Assembly (NCBI GenBank): GCA_934502885.1
Contig: CAKSUT010000015.1
Coordinates: 1 to 60,067, forward strand
Direction of reading: 5' to 3'
Source of the DNA: an uncultured Eubacteriales bacterium
GTDB lineage: Bacteria > Bacillota > Clostridia > Oscillospirales > CAG-382
Length of the DNA: 60,067 nucleotides
The notes beneath the pieces are model-generated. The model made no database searches and was not told the DNA's origin. It saw only the letters and a program-made list of their open reading frames with translations. This document shows, one piece after another, positions 49,441 to 56,892 of this stretch. Positions within the stretch are counted from its first letter, which is position 1; each line of letters opens with the position of its first letter. The translations under genes and the position numbers were made by a program.

Positions 49441-50117
49441 TTTGGTGCGTTGAGGACGATGCGGCTATCCGTGACATAGAGATATACGCACTCGAGTCTC
49501 AGGGATTTGAGGCACGGGGCTTTGAGGACGGAACTTCTTTCTGGGACGCTTTGCAGAGGGAAAAACCGGAACTTGTTGTCCTTGATATTATGCTGCCCGG
49601 CATCGACGGCGTTGAGCTGTTAAGACGAATCCGGGCAACTTCGCCGTTAGCGGAGCTTCCCGTCATCATGGCGACCGCCAAGGGTACGGAGTACGACAAG
49701 GTTCACGGTCTCGACCTCGGAGCGGACGACTACATTGTAAAGCCGTTCGGTGTAATGGAGCTTATCTCACGTGTAAGAGCGGTTCTGCGCAGATACAAGG
49801 GCAAGGAAACCGAAACCCCGAACACGCTCTCTCTTCACGAGCTTACCCTGAACCTTGACGAGCACACCGTGAGTATAGGAGAAAACCGCATTCAGCTCAC
49901 GTACAAGGAATTTGAACTTCTGCGAATGTTTCTGTCGCACCCGGGAAAAGCGTTCTCACGCGAAATGCTCTTTTCGGCGGTATGGGGCGAGGACTTCATA
50001 GGCGAGACGAGGACTCTCGATATGCACATACGAACTCTCCGTTCAAAGCTGGGTGAATACGGAAAATATATTGAGACTATACGCAATGTCGGATACCGTT
50101 TGGAGGCGGACAAATGA
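49437..50117 (+). CDS. phoP: Response regulator PhoP (OmpR family)
   Basis: 226 residues. Receiver domain with acidic pocket VEDDAA, phosphoacceptor in LVVLDIMLPGIDGVEL, switch residues in MATAK and YIVKPFGVMEL. Winged helix from about 130 (LTYKEFELLRMFLSHPGKAF, RTLDMHIRTLRSKLGEYGKY). Placed between phoU and the PAS-containing kinase, so a phosphate-responsive regulator is the natural reading; likely binds the Pho boxes at 45.3 kb. Confidence 0.93.
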   Translation: MIWCVEDDAAIRDIEIYALESQGFEARGFEDGTSFWDALQREKPELVVLDIMLPGIDGVELLRRIRATSPLAELPVIMATAKGTEYDKVHGLDLGADDYIVKPFGVMELISRVRAVLRRYKGKETETPNTLSLHELTLNLDEHTVSIGENRIQLTYKEFELLRMFLSHPGKAFSREMLFSAVWGEDFIGETRTLDMHIRTLRSKLGEYGKYIETIRNVGYRLEADK

Positions 50118-51778
50118 CAAGGAAAATATTTCTGTCGATAATGTCGGCGTCGGTTATCGTTCTTTTGGCGAGTATAATCATAATAATGGGCTGTATTTAC
50201 GACTACTTCGGCGGCACAAAGGAGCGGCAGCTTGACGACGAGCTTTCACTTGCCGTGAGAGGAGTCGAGCTTTCCGGAGGAACATATCTTGAAGAAATGC
50301 CGAAGAGTGATTTCAGGCTCACGTGGATAGCGAAAGACGGAAGCGTGCTTTACGACACACAATCCGACGGACAGTCCATGGAAAACCACGCCGACCGCAA
50401 GGAGGTACGCGACGCACTCATCACGGGCGAGGGTGAAAGCACCCGTTACTCGGCAACAATGCTCGAGAAGACCGTTTACTGCGCAAAGCGGCTTTCGGAC
50501 GGCACGGTGCTTCGTATCTCTGTCAGAGGCGTGACGATGGGAACGCTCATTATAGGTATGCTTCAGCCGATATTCATCGTTGCGGCAATAGTGCTTATTC
50601 TGTCGTTTTTCCTTGCAAAGCGCATTTCGACGAAAATCGTTGAGCCTCTCAACAAGCTTGACCTTGAGAACCCCCTCGAAAACGACACCTACGACGAGAT
50701 AGCTCCGCTTCTCACACGCATTTCGCGTCAGCAGGGCAAGATAGACGCCCAGCTTGCCGAGCTTCAGCGCAAAAAGGACGAGTTTGTGCAGATAACCGAG
50801 AGCATGAACGAGGGACTTGTTCTTCTCGACAACAACGGCGTGATACTCAGCATAAACCGCGCGGCGAGGGAGCTTTTCTCGGCTGACGAGAATGACGTCG
50901 GCAAGGATTTTCTGACGGTAGAGCGAAACAGCGAGCTTAACGATGCGTTCGGCAAAGCGATGAACGACGGAAGCGGCGAAGCAAGCCTGTCGAGAAACGG
51001 CCGTGAATACCGCATTGACATAAGCCGCATCGAATCCGACGGCAAGCCTGTCGGAGCGGTGCTTCTCACGTTCGACGTGACCGAAAAAGCGCAGGCGGAG
51101 CGTATTCGCCGTGAGTTTACGGCAAATGTTTCGCACGAGCTGAAAACGCCTCTCACCTCGATAATCGGCAGTGCCGACCTTATCGAAAACGGTCTTGTCA
51201 AGCCGGAGGATATGCCGCGTTTCGTCGGTCACATTCACACAGAGGCGTCTCGGCTTCTCTCGCTTGTCGAGGACATAATACGCCTGTCTCAGCTCGACGA
51301 GGGAGTAAACCTCCCCGACGAGACGGTTGACCTCGGCGAAATCGCCGCCGAGGCGGTTTCCGAACTGCGTGAAAAAGCCGCCGGAAAGAACGTTTCCCTC
51401 TCTCTCGACATTGACAGCAGCTGTACGCTGAAAGGCATTCCGAGGCTTGCGCAGGAGATAGTTTACAACCTCACGGACAATGCGATAAAGTACAACGTTG
51501 ACGGCGGAAAGGTGACTGTATCGGTCAAAAAATCGAAAAACGGCGCGGTACTCACCGTTTCCGACACCGGCATCGGCATTCCGCCGGAGCATATAAGCCG
51601 CGTATTCGAGAGGTTTTACCGCGTTGACAAGAGCCATTCAAAGGCGGTCGGCGGCACCGGTCTCGGACTTTCCATAGTCAAGCACGCAGCCGCTTGCTTC
51701 GGCGCTTCGGTTGACCTCAGGAGCGAGGTCGGCAAAGGCACGGAAATTGCGGTAAAGTTCCCTGCCGTCAAAGGCTGA
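50114..51778 (+). CDS. phoR: Sensor histidine kinase PhoR
   Basis: 554 residues: membrane helix 1 (FLSIMSASVIVLLASIIIIM), an extracytoplasmic segment to about residue 150, helix 2 (QPIFIVAAIVLILSFFLA), HAMP-like linker, PAS domain (ESMNEGLVLLDNNGVILSIN), H-box FTANVSHELKTPLTSIIGSA with the phosphorylated His, N-box NLTDNAIKYN, G1 DTGIGIPPEHISRVFERFYR and G2 GGTGLGLSIVKHA. ATG overlaps the phoP stop. Last gene of the operon. Confidence 0.93.
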   Translation: MTRKIFLSIMSASVIVLLASIIIIMGCIYDYFGGTKERQLDDELSLAVRGVELSGGTYLEEMPKSDFRLTWIAKDGSVLYDTQSDGQSMENHADRKEVRDALITGEGESTRYSATMLEKTVYCAKRLSDGTVLRISVRGVTMGTLIIGMLQPIFIVAAIVLILSFFLAKRISTKIVEPLNKLDLENPLENDTYDEIAPLLTRISRQQGKIDAQLAELQRKKDEFVQITESMNEGLVLLDNNGVILSINRAARELFSADENDVGKDFLTVERNSELNDAFGKAMNDGSGEASLSRNGREYRIDISRIESDGKPVGAVLLTFDVTEKAQAERIRREFTANVSHELKTPLTSIIGSADLIENGLVKPEDMPRFVGHIHTEASRLLSLVEDIIRLSQLDEGVNLPDETVDLGEIAAEAVSELREKAAGKNVSLSLDIDSSCTLKGIPRLAQEIVYNLTDNAIKYNVDGGKVTVSVKKSKNGAVLTVSDTGIGIPPEHISRVFERFYRVDKSHSKAVGGTGLGLSIVKHAAACFGASVDLRSEVGKGTEIAVKFPAVKG

Positions 51779-51868
51779 CGGACACAATTGCAAGCTTAAT
51801 TTCTTTCTTCCCCCGGCGGTGTGATTTTAACGGTCATGCCGCCTTTTGTAACTTTTCTTCTTCGGACA

Positions 51869-51897
51869 TTGACAACGGCGCACCCGACCGTTATACT
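51869..51897 (+). promoter_or_regulatory. Strong promoter before a truncated gene at the island edge
   Basis: TTGACA (51869-51874), 17 bases, TATACT (51892-51897). Confidence 0.75.
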
Positions 51898-51957
51898 GAA
51901 TCCGTGCCGTAGGCAGCGGCAATGCGCATTGTTTTCTTGCCAAAGGAGTGATTTACA

Positions 51958-52023
51958 TGAAGAATAATGTTATATACGTTCGAGGAGGTTTGCCTTTATT
52001 ATACCTCAAAAGGCTCCTTTAGT
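51958..52023 (+). pseudogene. Start of a chromosomal gene cut off by the island
   Basis: AAAGGAG and ATG 51958 begin the frame MKNNVIYVRGGLPLLYLKRL, which stops after 21 codons. The second half overlaps the 3' end of the excisionase-like gene on the other strand and is probably foreign. A strong promoter and ribosome site serving only a 21-codon frame suggests that the chromosomal gene was interrupted near 51980-51990. An intact micropeptide is the alternative. Confidence 0.4.
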
Positions 52024-52193
52024 CCATAGATTCTTTCTATTAGATATCCGGTGCTTGCCTTCCCAGAAATTGTAATGTAACTCTTCTCGTTCAATTCCTC
52101 ATTTAAGGTCTTAATCAACCGATACACTGTAGAACGAGAAACACCAAGTAATTCCTTGACATCACTGACTCCCATGAATCGACCTTTTTCCAT
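51999..52193 (-). CDS. Excisionase-like small HTH protein
   Basis: 64 residues: GVSDVKELLGVSRSTVYRLI is a MerR/Xis-type helix-turn-helix, then SYITISGKASTGYLIERIYG as the wing. AAGGAG stands 8 bases before the ATG. Small proteins of this type are excisionases or control proteins of integrative elements. No integrase gene is in the window; it could lie to the right. Position at the extreme left end of the accessory island fits an element-end gene. Confidence 0.6.
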   Translation of the reverse strand: MEKGRFMGVSDVKELLGVSRSTVYRLIKTLNEELNEKSYITISGKASTGYLIERIYGLKEPFEV

Positions 52194-52302
52194 GACTTTT
52201 ACTCCTTTCTAAAGCGTTACCCTTGCGAGTACAACATAATTATAGTCAAGATGAATCGCTATTACAAATGTGCGAATTTGCACATTCCCCGAAATTGCAC
52301 AT

Positions 52303-52341
52303 CAAAAAAGTCCTCCACTACTTTGAAGTAATGGAGGACTT
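52303..52341 (-). terminator. Minus-strand terminator
   Basis: AAGTCCTCCA/TGGAGGACTT stem followed by T6 when read on the minus strand. It lies in the 407-base gap 52194-52600, which otherwise holds an operator-like palindrome, TGTGC/GCACA (52270-52285), and a small ORF at 52499-52573. Confidence 0.75.
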
Positions 52342-52498
52342 GGCTCAATTTAGCATGGGTATTTTATTTCGGAAATTATATAGTCCCAACCAGGCCGAGA
52401 GCAACTGATACATTTATCTTTGCTTCGCTGAAACGGATCCCGTTCAAGAGAGAACAACACCTCGTTGCACTCCTTAACGAAATTTGCAATCCGTGCTC

Positions 52499-52573
52499 TT
52501 ATAACTTAATTATACCCGGATTTTCGAAAATTGCAATAGGGTTCACACAAATGTCAAAAGAGGTGACGCTCAT
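52499..52573 (-). CDS. Possible micro-ORF or truncated gene after the Ro-like gene
   Basis: ATG 52571-52573 is preceded by a perfect GGAGGTGAT ribosome site and opens 24 codons (MSVTSFDICVNPIAIFENPG...). It lies 28 bases downstream of the Ro-like gene on the same strand. It may be the stump of a third operon gene. GAGGTGA/TCACCTC also makes a hairpin here. Confidence 0.3.
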   Translation of the reverse strand: MSVTSFDICVNPIAIFENPGIIKL

Positions 52574-52600
52574 AGGCATCACCTCCGAATGATATTTGGT

Positions 52601-54070
52601 TTATGCTGAGATTTTTGAATATCGCTCAGAATTTAGGACTTCCATCATAAGAGTATAAGGAGACAACTCTCCACTTGCAACCATAGAGAACAAACGAGGG
52701 GTACATCCAGAAACCAAAGCGACACCTTGTTCGTTTTTGGTCACAGGCTGATTGCTGTTTCGACTCGCCACATTCCAGAAGACGGTCTGAGGTAATTTAT
52801 ACCCATGCTCTGCAAATCGACGCTTAGCGTTCTCAAAGTTTGACAGAGAGGCATTTCGAACACAAGAATTGAATTCCATATCCGAAATCAAATACAAAGT
52901 CTCAGGAAGTTCCTCTTGAGGGACATGGTTGCGAACCGCAGCATCCAAGATCAAATTAAACACAGCCTCAACATTGGTATCTGCAACTTCATTGAAGGAG
53001 CAGATATACTCCAAACGCTCAGTAAATGTCTTTCCTTTGATCTCAATCAACTGAGGACGAGCAGAAAACTTGATAAAGTGATTATGGAATATACCTGTAT
53101 TGTGTTCTCCAAAGTATAATCCTAAAGACATCGCAACTGCCGCCGGAAGCGCGTTATCATAGCAGTACATGGAGCCAGATGTGTCAACTACTGCCAAAGC
53201 ATTTCTACCATCACAGAAGTTAGGAAGTGACTCCCAGGACGCATTGAGGGCGGTCTTCTCTCCAGCAGTCAAATGGGCATTAAAGTCCCACCGGTTTGCA
53301 TTCAGCGCAGATCTGACGATCTCATAAGGAGCAAGGTTATCTGCATGCAGCTGCTTTTTGCCACTGCTCACAGCCTCCAAAAACGCATTATAGCGCTCAC
53401 CGTCATTACGCAGGAAGGCTTTCCGGTATTTGAACATGGCCTTGGAAGGCTGCTTAGAGTAATCGAAAGAATAGTCCTTCTCGCGGAGATTATTCTCTAT
53501 GATACGGATCTTCTTTCTCAGCTCTACAAGGGTTTTGCGATATTCTGCATCGGACATTCCGAGATAACGAGCGATACGTTTTGCTTTGCGGACTGTCTCT
53601 CTGTTTGATGCATTTACAGACGGAAGCCATTTGGCCAGCAAGGAAACCTCTGCGTCAGACGCAAGGTCGGCCTCCAGTTGCTTTCGAATAGTACGCAAAG
53701 CATCCTTTTCACATACCGTTCCGAGCAAAGACACCAAATCGTCATAGCGCCCGAACTCAGGGATCAGCTCGATGTTCTTACGCAGAGACTCAGCCCTGTT
53801 CTCAGCCAGCCAGTTGATGATAACGCGGAATACGCGACGCTCACCAAGGCCACCGCGAACATCGCGTCCAAAGAACAAAATCTTCATGGCAATATCCGCG
53901 TCCTCCGCATATGCGCGGACAAAGCGTCCGATGATTTCCTGGTCGTCAGCTGCTCGAATTGCACCGATTGTTGCGAACAAATCCAGACAGTAAGACATAG
54001 TGCTTGCGTTGGTAACTGCGCCGTTTTCTGTGTAGGCGATATTAGCCTCATTTTTCAAATGGTTTAACAT
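52601..54070 (-). CDS. Ro60-like TROVE/vWA protein (DUF2828-type)
   Basis: 489 residues, GGAGG before the ATG. N-terminal helical-repeat part (DLFATIGAIRAADDQEIIGR; KILFFGRDVRGGLGERRVFR) corresponds to the TROVE/HEAT ring of Ro60-related proteins. The C-terminal von Willebrand A domain has the metal site NALAVVDTSGSMYCYDNALP and later TLYLISDMEFNS. DUF2828 proteins share this plan. Ro60 orthologues bind Y RNAs and misfolded RNAs, and in several bacteria lie next to rtcB and Y RNA genes, exactly as here: rtcB ends 36 bases upstream and tRNA-like RNA lies before rtcB. Family is reasonably firm; RNA binding is inferred. Confidence 0.75.
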   Translation of the reverse strand: MLNHLKNEANIAYTENGAVTNASTMSYCLDLFATIGAIRAADDQEIIGRFVRAYAEDADIAMKILFFGRDVRGGLGERRVFRVIINWLAENRAESLRKNIELIPEFGRYDDLVSLLGTVCEKDALRTIRKQLEADLASDAEVSLLAKWLPSVNASNRETVRKAKRIARYLGMSDAEYRKTLVELRKKIRIIENNLREKDYSFDYSKQPSKAMFKYRKAFLRNDGERYNAFLEAVSSGKKQLHADNLAPYEIVRSALNANRWDFNAHLTAGEKTALNASWESLPNFCDGRNALAVVDTSGSMYCYDNALPAAVAMSLGLYFGEHNTGIFHNHFIKFSARPQLIEIKGKTFTERLEYICSFNEVADTNVEAVFNLILDAAVRNHVPQEELPETLYLISDMEFNSCVRNASLSNFENAKRRFAEHGYKLPQTVFWNVASRNSNQPVTKNEQGVALVSGCTPRLFSMVASGELSPYTLMMEVLNSERYSKISA

Positions 54071-54106
54071 TTCAATTCCTCCAATCAGACGGCGCGGGAG
54101 CGATTA

Positions 54107-55315
54107 TCACTCAAACGCCTTAAAATTATAAATAGGTTTTAGTATTTCAATAACATCGACGGACTCTCTGATAACATCGATAATGTCTTCAAGCGACTTG
54201 TAGGCCATCGGCGCTTCGTCGATAGTAGCCTCATTTACCGATGTCGTGTAGATACCTTCCATCGTCTTCTTATATGCTTCTAAATCCAGCGTTTCTCTTG
54301 CCTTTGTACGAGACATAAGGCGACCGGCACCATGCGGTGCAGAGAAATTCCATTCCGGATTTCCTTTACCACGAGCCAACACACTACCGTCTCGCATGTT
54401 AATAGGAATCAAGACAAGCTCTCCGTCATGGGCCGCAATAGAACCCTTGCGAAGAATCATTTCCTTCGTATCAATGTAGTTGTGGATAGTGTGGAAAGAA
54501 GAAAGCGCGGTCATCCCGGTCTTCTCCAAAATGATTTCCGCCATTCTTTCACGGCTACGCCTTGCAAATTGCTGACAAATTTCTACATCGTGAAGGTAGT
54601 CCTCTAAATAGGTGCCGTACAGATAGCAAAGGTCTGCGGGGATTGTCGGCTCTTTAGCGGCCCATTCTTTCTCCATTGCCTTCAATGCAGCCTGGATCTC
54701 AGCTCTACGGCCTTGCTCCTTATATGTACGGATCAACTCATCCCGGCGCTCAAAGTAATCTGCCTTACCGGCATTTAAGTCGATTGCTAAGGACTGATAA
54801 AGCTCCGCTACCTGCTTTCCCAGGTTGCGGCTACCGGAATGGATAACCAAATACTTTGTGCCGTCCGAAGCAACATCAATCTCGATAAAATGGTTTCCTC
54901 CGCCCAGTGTACCCAAGCTTCTCTCCAAGCGCTTTGCTTTCTTCAGATTTCTATAACAGCGAAGGCCGGTCAGATCAAAACGCTCAATGCGCTCTTCCCA
55001 AACCTCCCTTCCGCCGGGAATATAATGAGCAGCAGCGTCTACCTTCTCGAAATCAATTTCTACTTTACCCAGTTCCACCGTGTACATTCCGCAGCCGATA
55101 TCGACGCCGACGATATTCGGTACCGCTTTATCGGTGATCGTCATTGTGGTGCCGATAGTGCATCCCTTGCCGGCATGTACATCGGGCATAATCCGTATTT
55201 GAGATCCAGCTGTAAACTCATGGTCACACATTCTGCGGATCTGTTCGATAGCTTCATCCTCTACGACTGTTGCATAACAAATAGCTGTATTTACCTTTCC
55301 TTTGATTTCTATCAT
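54107..55315 (-). CDS. rtcB: RNA-splicing ligase RtcB
   Basis: 402 residues. RtcB metal and GTP motifs: RIMPDVHAGKGCTIGTTM, IVGVDIGCGM (Mn-binding Cys), GTLGGGNHFIEID, HSGSRNLGKQ, and SAPHGAGRLMSR with the histidine that is guanylylated. Joins 2',3'-cyclic-phosphate or 3'-phosphate RNA ends to 5'-OH ends, as in repair of tRNAs cut by toxins. Shorter than E. coli RtcB-type long forms only slightly. ATG has AAAGGAG 7 bases upstream. First coding gene of the operon with the Ro-like gene, behind the structured RNA at 55.33-55.9 kb. No archease or rtcA is visible. Confidence 0.95.
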   Translation of the reverse strand: MIEIKGKVNTAICYATVVEDEAIEQIRRMCDHEFTAGSQIRIMPDVHAGKGCTIGTTMTITDKAVPNIVGVDIGCGMYTVELGKVEIDFEKVDAAAHYIPGGREVWEERIERFDLTGLRCYRNLKKAKRLERSLGTLGGGNHFIEIDVASDGTKYLVIHSGSRNLGKQVAELYQSLAIDLNAGKADYFERRDELIRTYKEQGRRAEIQAALKAMEKEWAAKEPTIPADLCYLYGTYLEDYLHDVEICQQFARRSRERMAEIILEKTGMTALSSFHTIHNYIDTKEMILRKGSIAAHDGELVLIPINMRDGSVLARGKGNPEWNFSAPHGAGRLMSRTKARETLDLEAYKKTMEGIYTTSVNEATIDEAPMAYKSLEDIIDVIRESVDVIEILKPIYNFKAFE

Positions 55316-55340
55316 TGTGCTACTCCTTTCGTTTTAGTAA

Positions 55341-55530
55341 CAAGACTTCACCGGGACTTGAACCCGTAAAAATCGTAAGCCAGTGCTTAGCTTTCCTGGT
55401 CTCGAAAGGTGCCAGCTCCGTCAGATCGTACCAATTCATTGGTGTAGATGCCTTTATACAAGACGCACTCTTTTGATACATGCGAGGACTTTCACCTCAC
55501 TCACTCTTGCCCCGAAAGCAAGCGCCGGTT
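55341..55530 (-). ncRNA. Structured RNA segment with T-arm mimic, directly before rtcB
   Basis: Minus-strand RNA: CGGG-TTCAAGT-CCCG (55352-55366) is a canonical T-arm stem and loop. It is preceded by a hairpin TAAGC/GCTTA (about 55375-55390), CTGG/CCAG, ACCAAT/ATTGGT, and GAGG/CCTC. No complete cloverleaf or acceptor stem is visible. It appears to be a third, more diverged tRNA-like module of the Y-RNA-like region. Confidence 0.4.
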
Positions 55531-55591
55531 ATCCGACCAATGTTTCAGTAATATAAGATATATAATCGCTGTTCGCGTCTTTAACAAAATC

Positions 55592-55686
55592 AAGGCACCA
55601 TTTGAAGCGGGATTCGGACCCGCGAACGATGATTATGAGTCATCTGCTGTAACCACTTGGCTATTCGTCGTTGCTGTTGGTGCCTT
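55592..55686 (-). ncRNA. tRNA-mimic RNA (Y RNA-like), CAT-type anticodon loop, no acceptor stem
   Basis: Read on the minus strand. The closing stem is AAGGCACCA/TGGTGCCTT (9 bp). Inside are an anticodon-like arm GATGA-CTCATAA-TCATC (5-bp stem, 7-base loop, CAT in anticodon position, T before it), a 4-5 base variable region, and a T arm GCGGG-TCCGAAT-CCCGC. A D-arm-like stretch, AGCCAAGTGGTTACAGC, precedes. The 7-bp acceptor stem and CCA end are missing; instead an internal loop of 11 bases leads to the 9-bp stem. Bacterial Y RNAs (YrlA type) have just such a tRNA-like module joined to a Ro-binding stem and are encoded near Ro and rtcB. Identification as Y RNA is inference. Confidence 0.65.
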
Positions 55687-55781
55687 TTCAAGATGCAGCC
55701 TTTCGGCAAAACCATCGCTCCAACTCAAAGAGAGGCGCGTCATAATCGACTTTTTGGTTGCTGTATGCATCTTTTGCAGAC

Positions 55782-55869
55782 AAGGTACATCCTTTAACGG
55801 ACAATGCCCGCCAGCGCCAAGGATTTCCGGTCCTTTTCTAATAATCAGAATGATTGCTGTGAGTACCTT
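55782..55869 (-). ncRNA. Second tRNA-like RNA module, 7-bp closing stem
   Basis: Minus strand: closing stem AAGGTAC/GTACCTT (exactly 7 bp, 55863-55869 with 55782-55788), anticodon-like arm AAGGA-CCGGAAA-TCCTT (5-bp stem, 7-base loop), a D-arm-like hairpin ATCA/TGAT and a T-arm-like GCGG-GCATTGT-CCGT (first pair G-T) with a non-canonical loop. It lies 95 bases upstream of the better tRNA mimic; outside it, AAGATGCAG/CTGCATCTT can pair at long range (around 55895-55903 with 55690-55698). Confidence 0.45.
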
Positions 55870-55910
55870 TGATAAGAAGCAGCTGTTTGTCATCTGCATC
55901 TTACACCCAT

Positions 55911-55916
55911 ATTATA
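55911..55916 (-). promoter_or_regulatory. -10 box upstream of the tRNA-mimic/rtcB/Ro operon
   Basis: TATAAT on the minus strand. The 17-base-distant -35 position (GTGAAA) is weak. Transcription from here would make about 590 nt of structured RNA before the rtcB ribosome site. Activator dependence, for instance on a WYL regulator, is possible. Confidence 0.5.
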
Positions 55917-55942
55917 CGGTTCACGCTCCAGTATTTCACGGA

Positions 55943-55981
55943 AAAAAAGTTGCGAACTCACTTGAGTTCGCAGCTTTTTTG
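55943..55981 (-). terminator. Terminator of the WYL gene
   Basis: GCGAACTCA/TGAGTTCGC hairpin with A7 before and T6 after; bidirectional in form. The WYL reading frame ends within it. Confidence 0.85.
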
Positions 55982-56570
55982 AGAAATTAGTCGTTCTTTT
56001 ATTAAATTCACAAAGCTTTGTGACTCCAAAACCTTGACATACGGTCCGAAAGACAACACACGAATTACAATCTCGGTCTCATCGTTCTCGTAATACTTCA
56101 GGCGTAGGATATACTTGTCACCGTCTGTTCGTTCTGCTTGCTTCTCAAAATGGGCAAAATGCAACATGGCTCTCTCCAGAGCATTGCGCTGATCCGTTAT
56201 CAGCAAGGTGAGATCCTTCCGGCGCTCTACCTGCGGTTTCTCGCGCCACGGGCCATACCCGTTATAGAAGTCGCAGTTTACAACTCTTCCAAGATTAAAT
56301 TGCTTAAACTTACACCCGGTCGCCAATATGCGGATCTTGTCGTCCTTTACCGAATACTAAAATCCCTTTGGATAAAAGCGGACCCACACTTCTTTCCCGT
56401 GACGATTCACCATAGTAATTCGAACAGGTCGATCCTTCCGTATAGCAGAAAGCATCAGTCTGAAATGCTTTATGTATTTCTCGTCTTCAAAAGGATCTCC
56501 ATCACTGTATTGGTCGTAGATTTTATAGTCATCCCATAAGCGACCACAATTTATCATATCTAACTGTCAT
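55958..56570 (-). pseudogene. WYL-domain regulator with in-frame amber stop and damaged start
   Basis: Two pieces in the same minus-strand frame: 56557-56357 (KHFRLMLSAIRKDRPVRITM, EVWVRFYPKGF) and 56326-55958 (GDKYILRLKYYENDETEIVI, RVLSFGPYVKVLESQSFVNL). They read as one WYL domain with its C-terminal extension, separated by TAG directly after FYPKGF. An ATG with AGGAGATACT (56568) starts another frame, MTVRYDKLWSLMG, and stops at once, so the N-terminal HTH is missing or frameshifted. WYL proteins often regulate RNA-repair, CRISPR and defence genes by ligand sensing; next to rtcB this would fit. As it stands the gene looks inactivated. Confidence 0.6.
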
Positions 56571-56694
56571 AGTATCTCCTGCGAACTCACATATCCACAC
56601 AGATTTATGGATATAAAAATACATATTACATTATAGCACTATTATTTTCTGAATTCAAGGGATTTCAAGAAAAAGACACGGTTTTTACAAATGA

Positions 56695-56732
56695 ATAAGC
56701 ACCACAAGACACAAGTGCCTTGTGGTGCTTAT
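56695..56732. terminator. Strong bidirectional terminator
   Basis: ATAAGCACCACAAG/CTTGTGGTGCTTAT, a 14-bp perfect stem. It ends the exonuclease-SWIM operon. Confidence 0.9.
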
Positions 56733-56739
56733 AACAAAC

Positions 56740-56880
56740 TTATGCGAATAATTTTCCGACAATCCAAAGGATTACCAACCCTACCAGTATCCACGTGAGG
56801 CAACCGCCGGAGCAACCTGCTCAACCACCGTTACCGCCGCTGGTGCTTTGAAACGCATGAAAGTCATTCATGTCCGGCAT
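56740..56880 (-). CDS. Membrane micropeptide interrupted by in-frame UGA
   Basis: ATG 56878-56880 with GGAGGAATTCTCC upstream. 19 codons (MPDMNDFHAFQSTSGGNGG), then TGA at 56821-56823, then 26 more codons in the same frame (AGCSGGCLTWILVGLVILW...KLFA) to TAA. The second part is a convincing glycine/cysteine-rich membrane helix, so the full product would be 46 residues. UGA stands where a cysteine would fit (one base from TGC). Either a nonsense mutation or recoding (selenocysteine or read-through). A short stem, GAGCA/TGCTC, follows the UGA immediately but does not look like a standard SECIS. Last gene of the exonuclease-SWIM operon. Confidence 0.5.
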
Positions 56881-56892
56881 GGAGAATTCCTC

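Noticed and set aside
50246..51637. 463-codon minus-strand frame opposite phoR
   Set aside because: Complement of a complete histidine kinase gene with all motifs; no start signal.
52223..52408. 61-codon plus-strand frame near the excisionase gene
   Set aside because: It spans a terminator hairpin, has no ribosome site and no recognisable domain.
53273..55369. Plus-strand frames of 90-180 codons opposite the Ro-like and rtcB genes
   Set aside because: Complement of firmly assigned genes; no start signals.
55592..55686. A genuine elongator tRNA-Met
   Set aside because: No 7-bp acceptor stem next to the T arm, no CCA, and an 11-base insertion before the D region. tRNA mimicry is the better reading.
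56816..56830. SECIS element after the UGA
   Set aside because: The stem GAGCA/TGCTC starts within the UGA codon and is only 5 bp with a 3-base loop, unlike known bacterial SECIS spacing.
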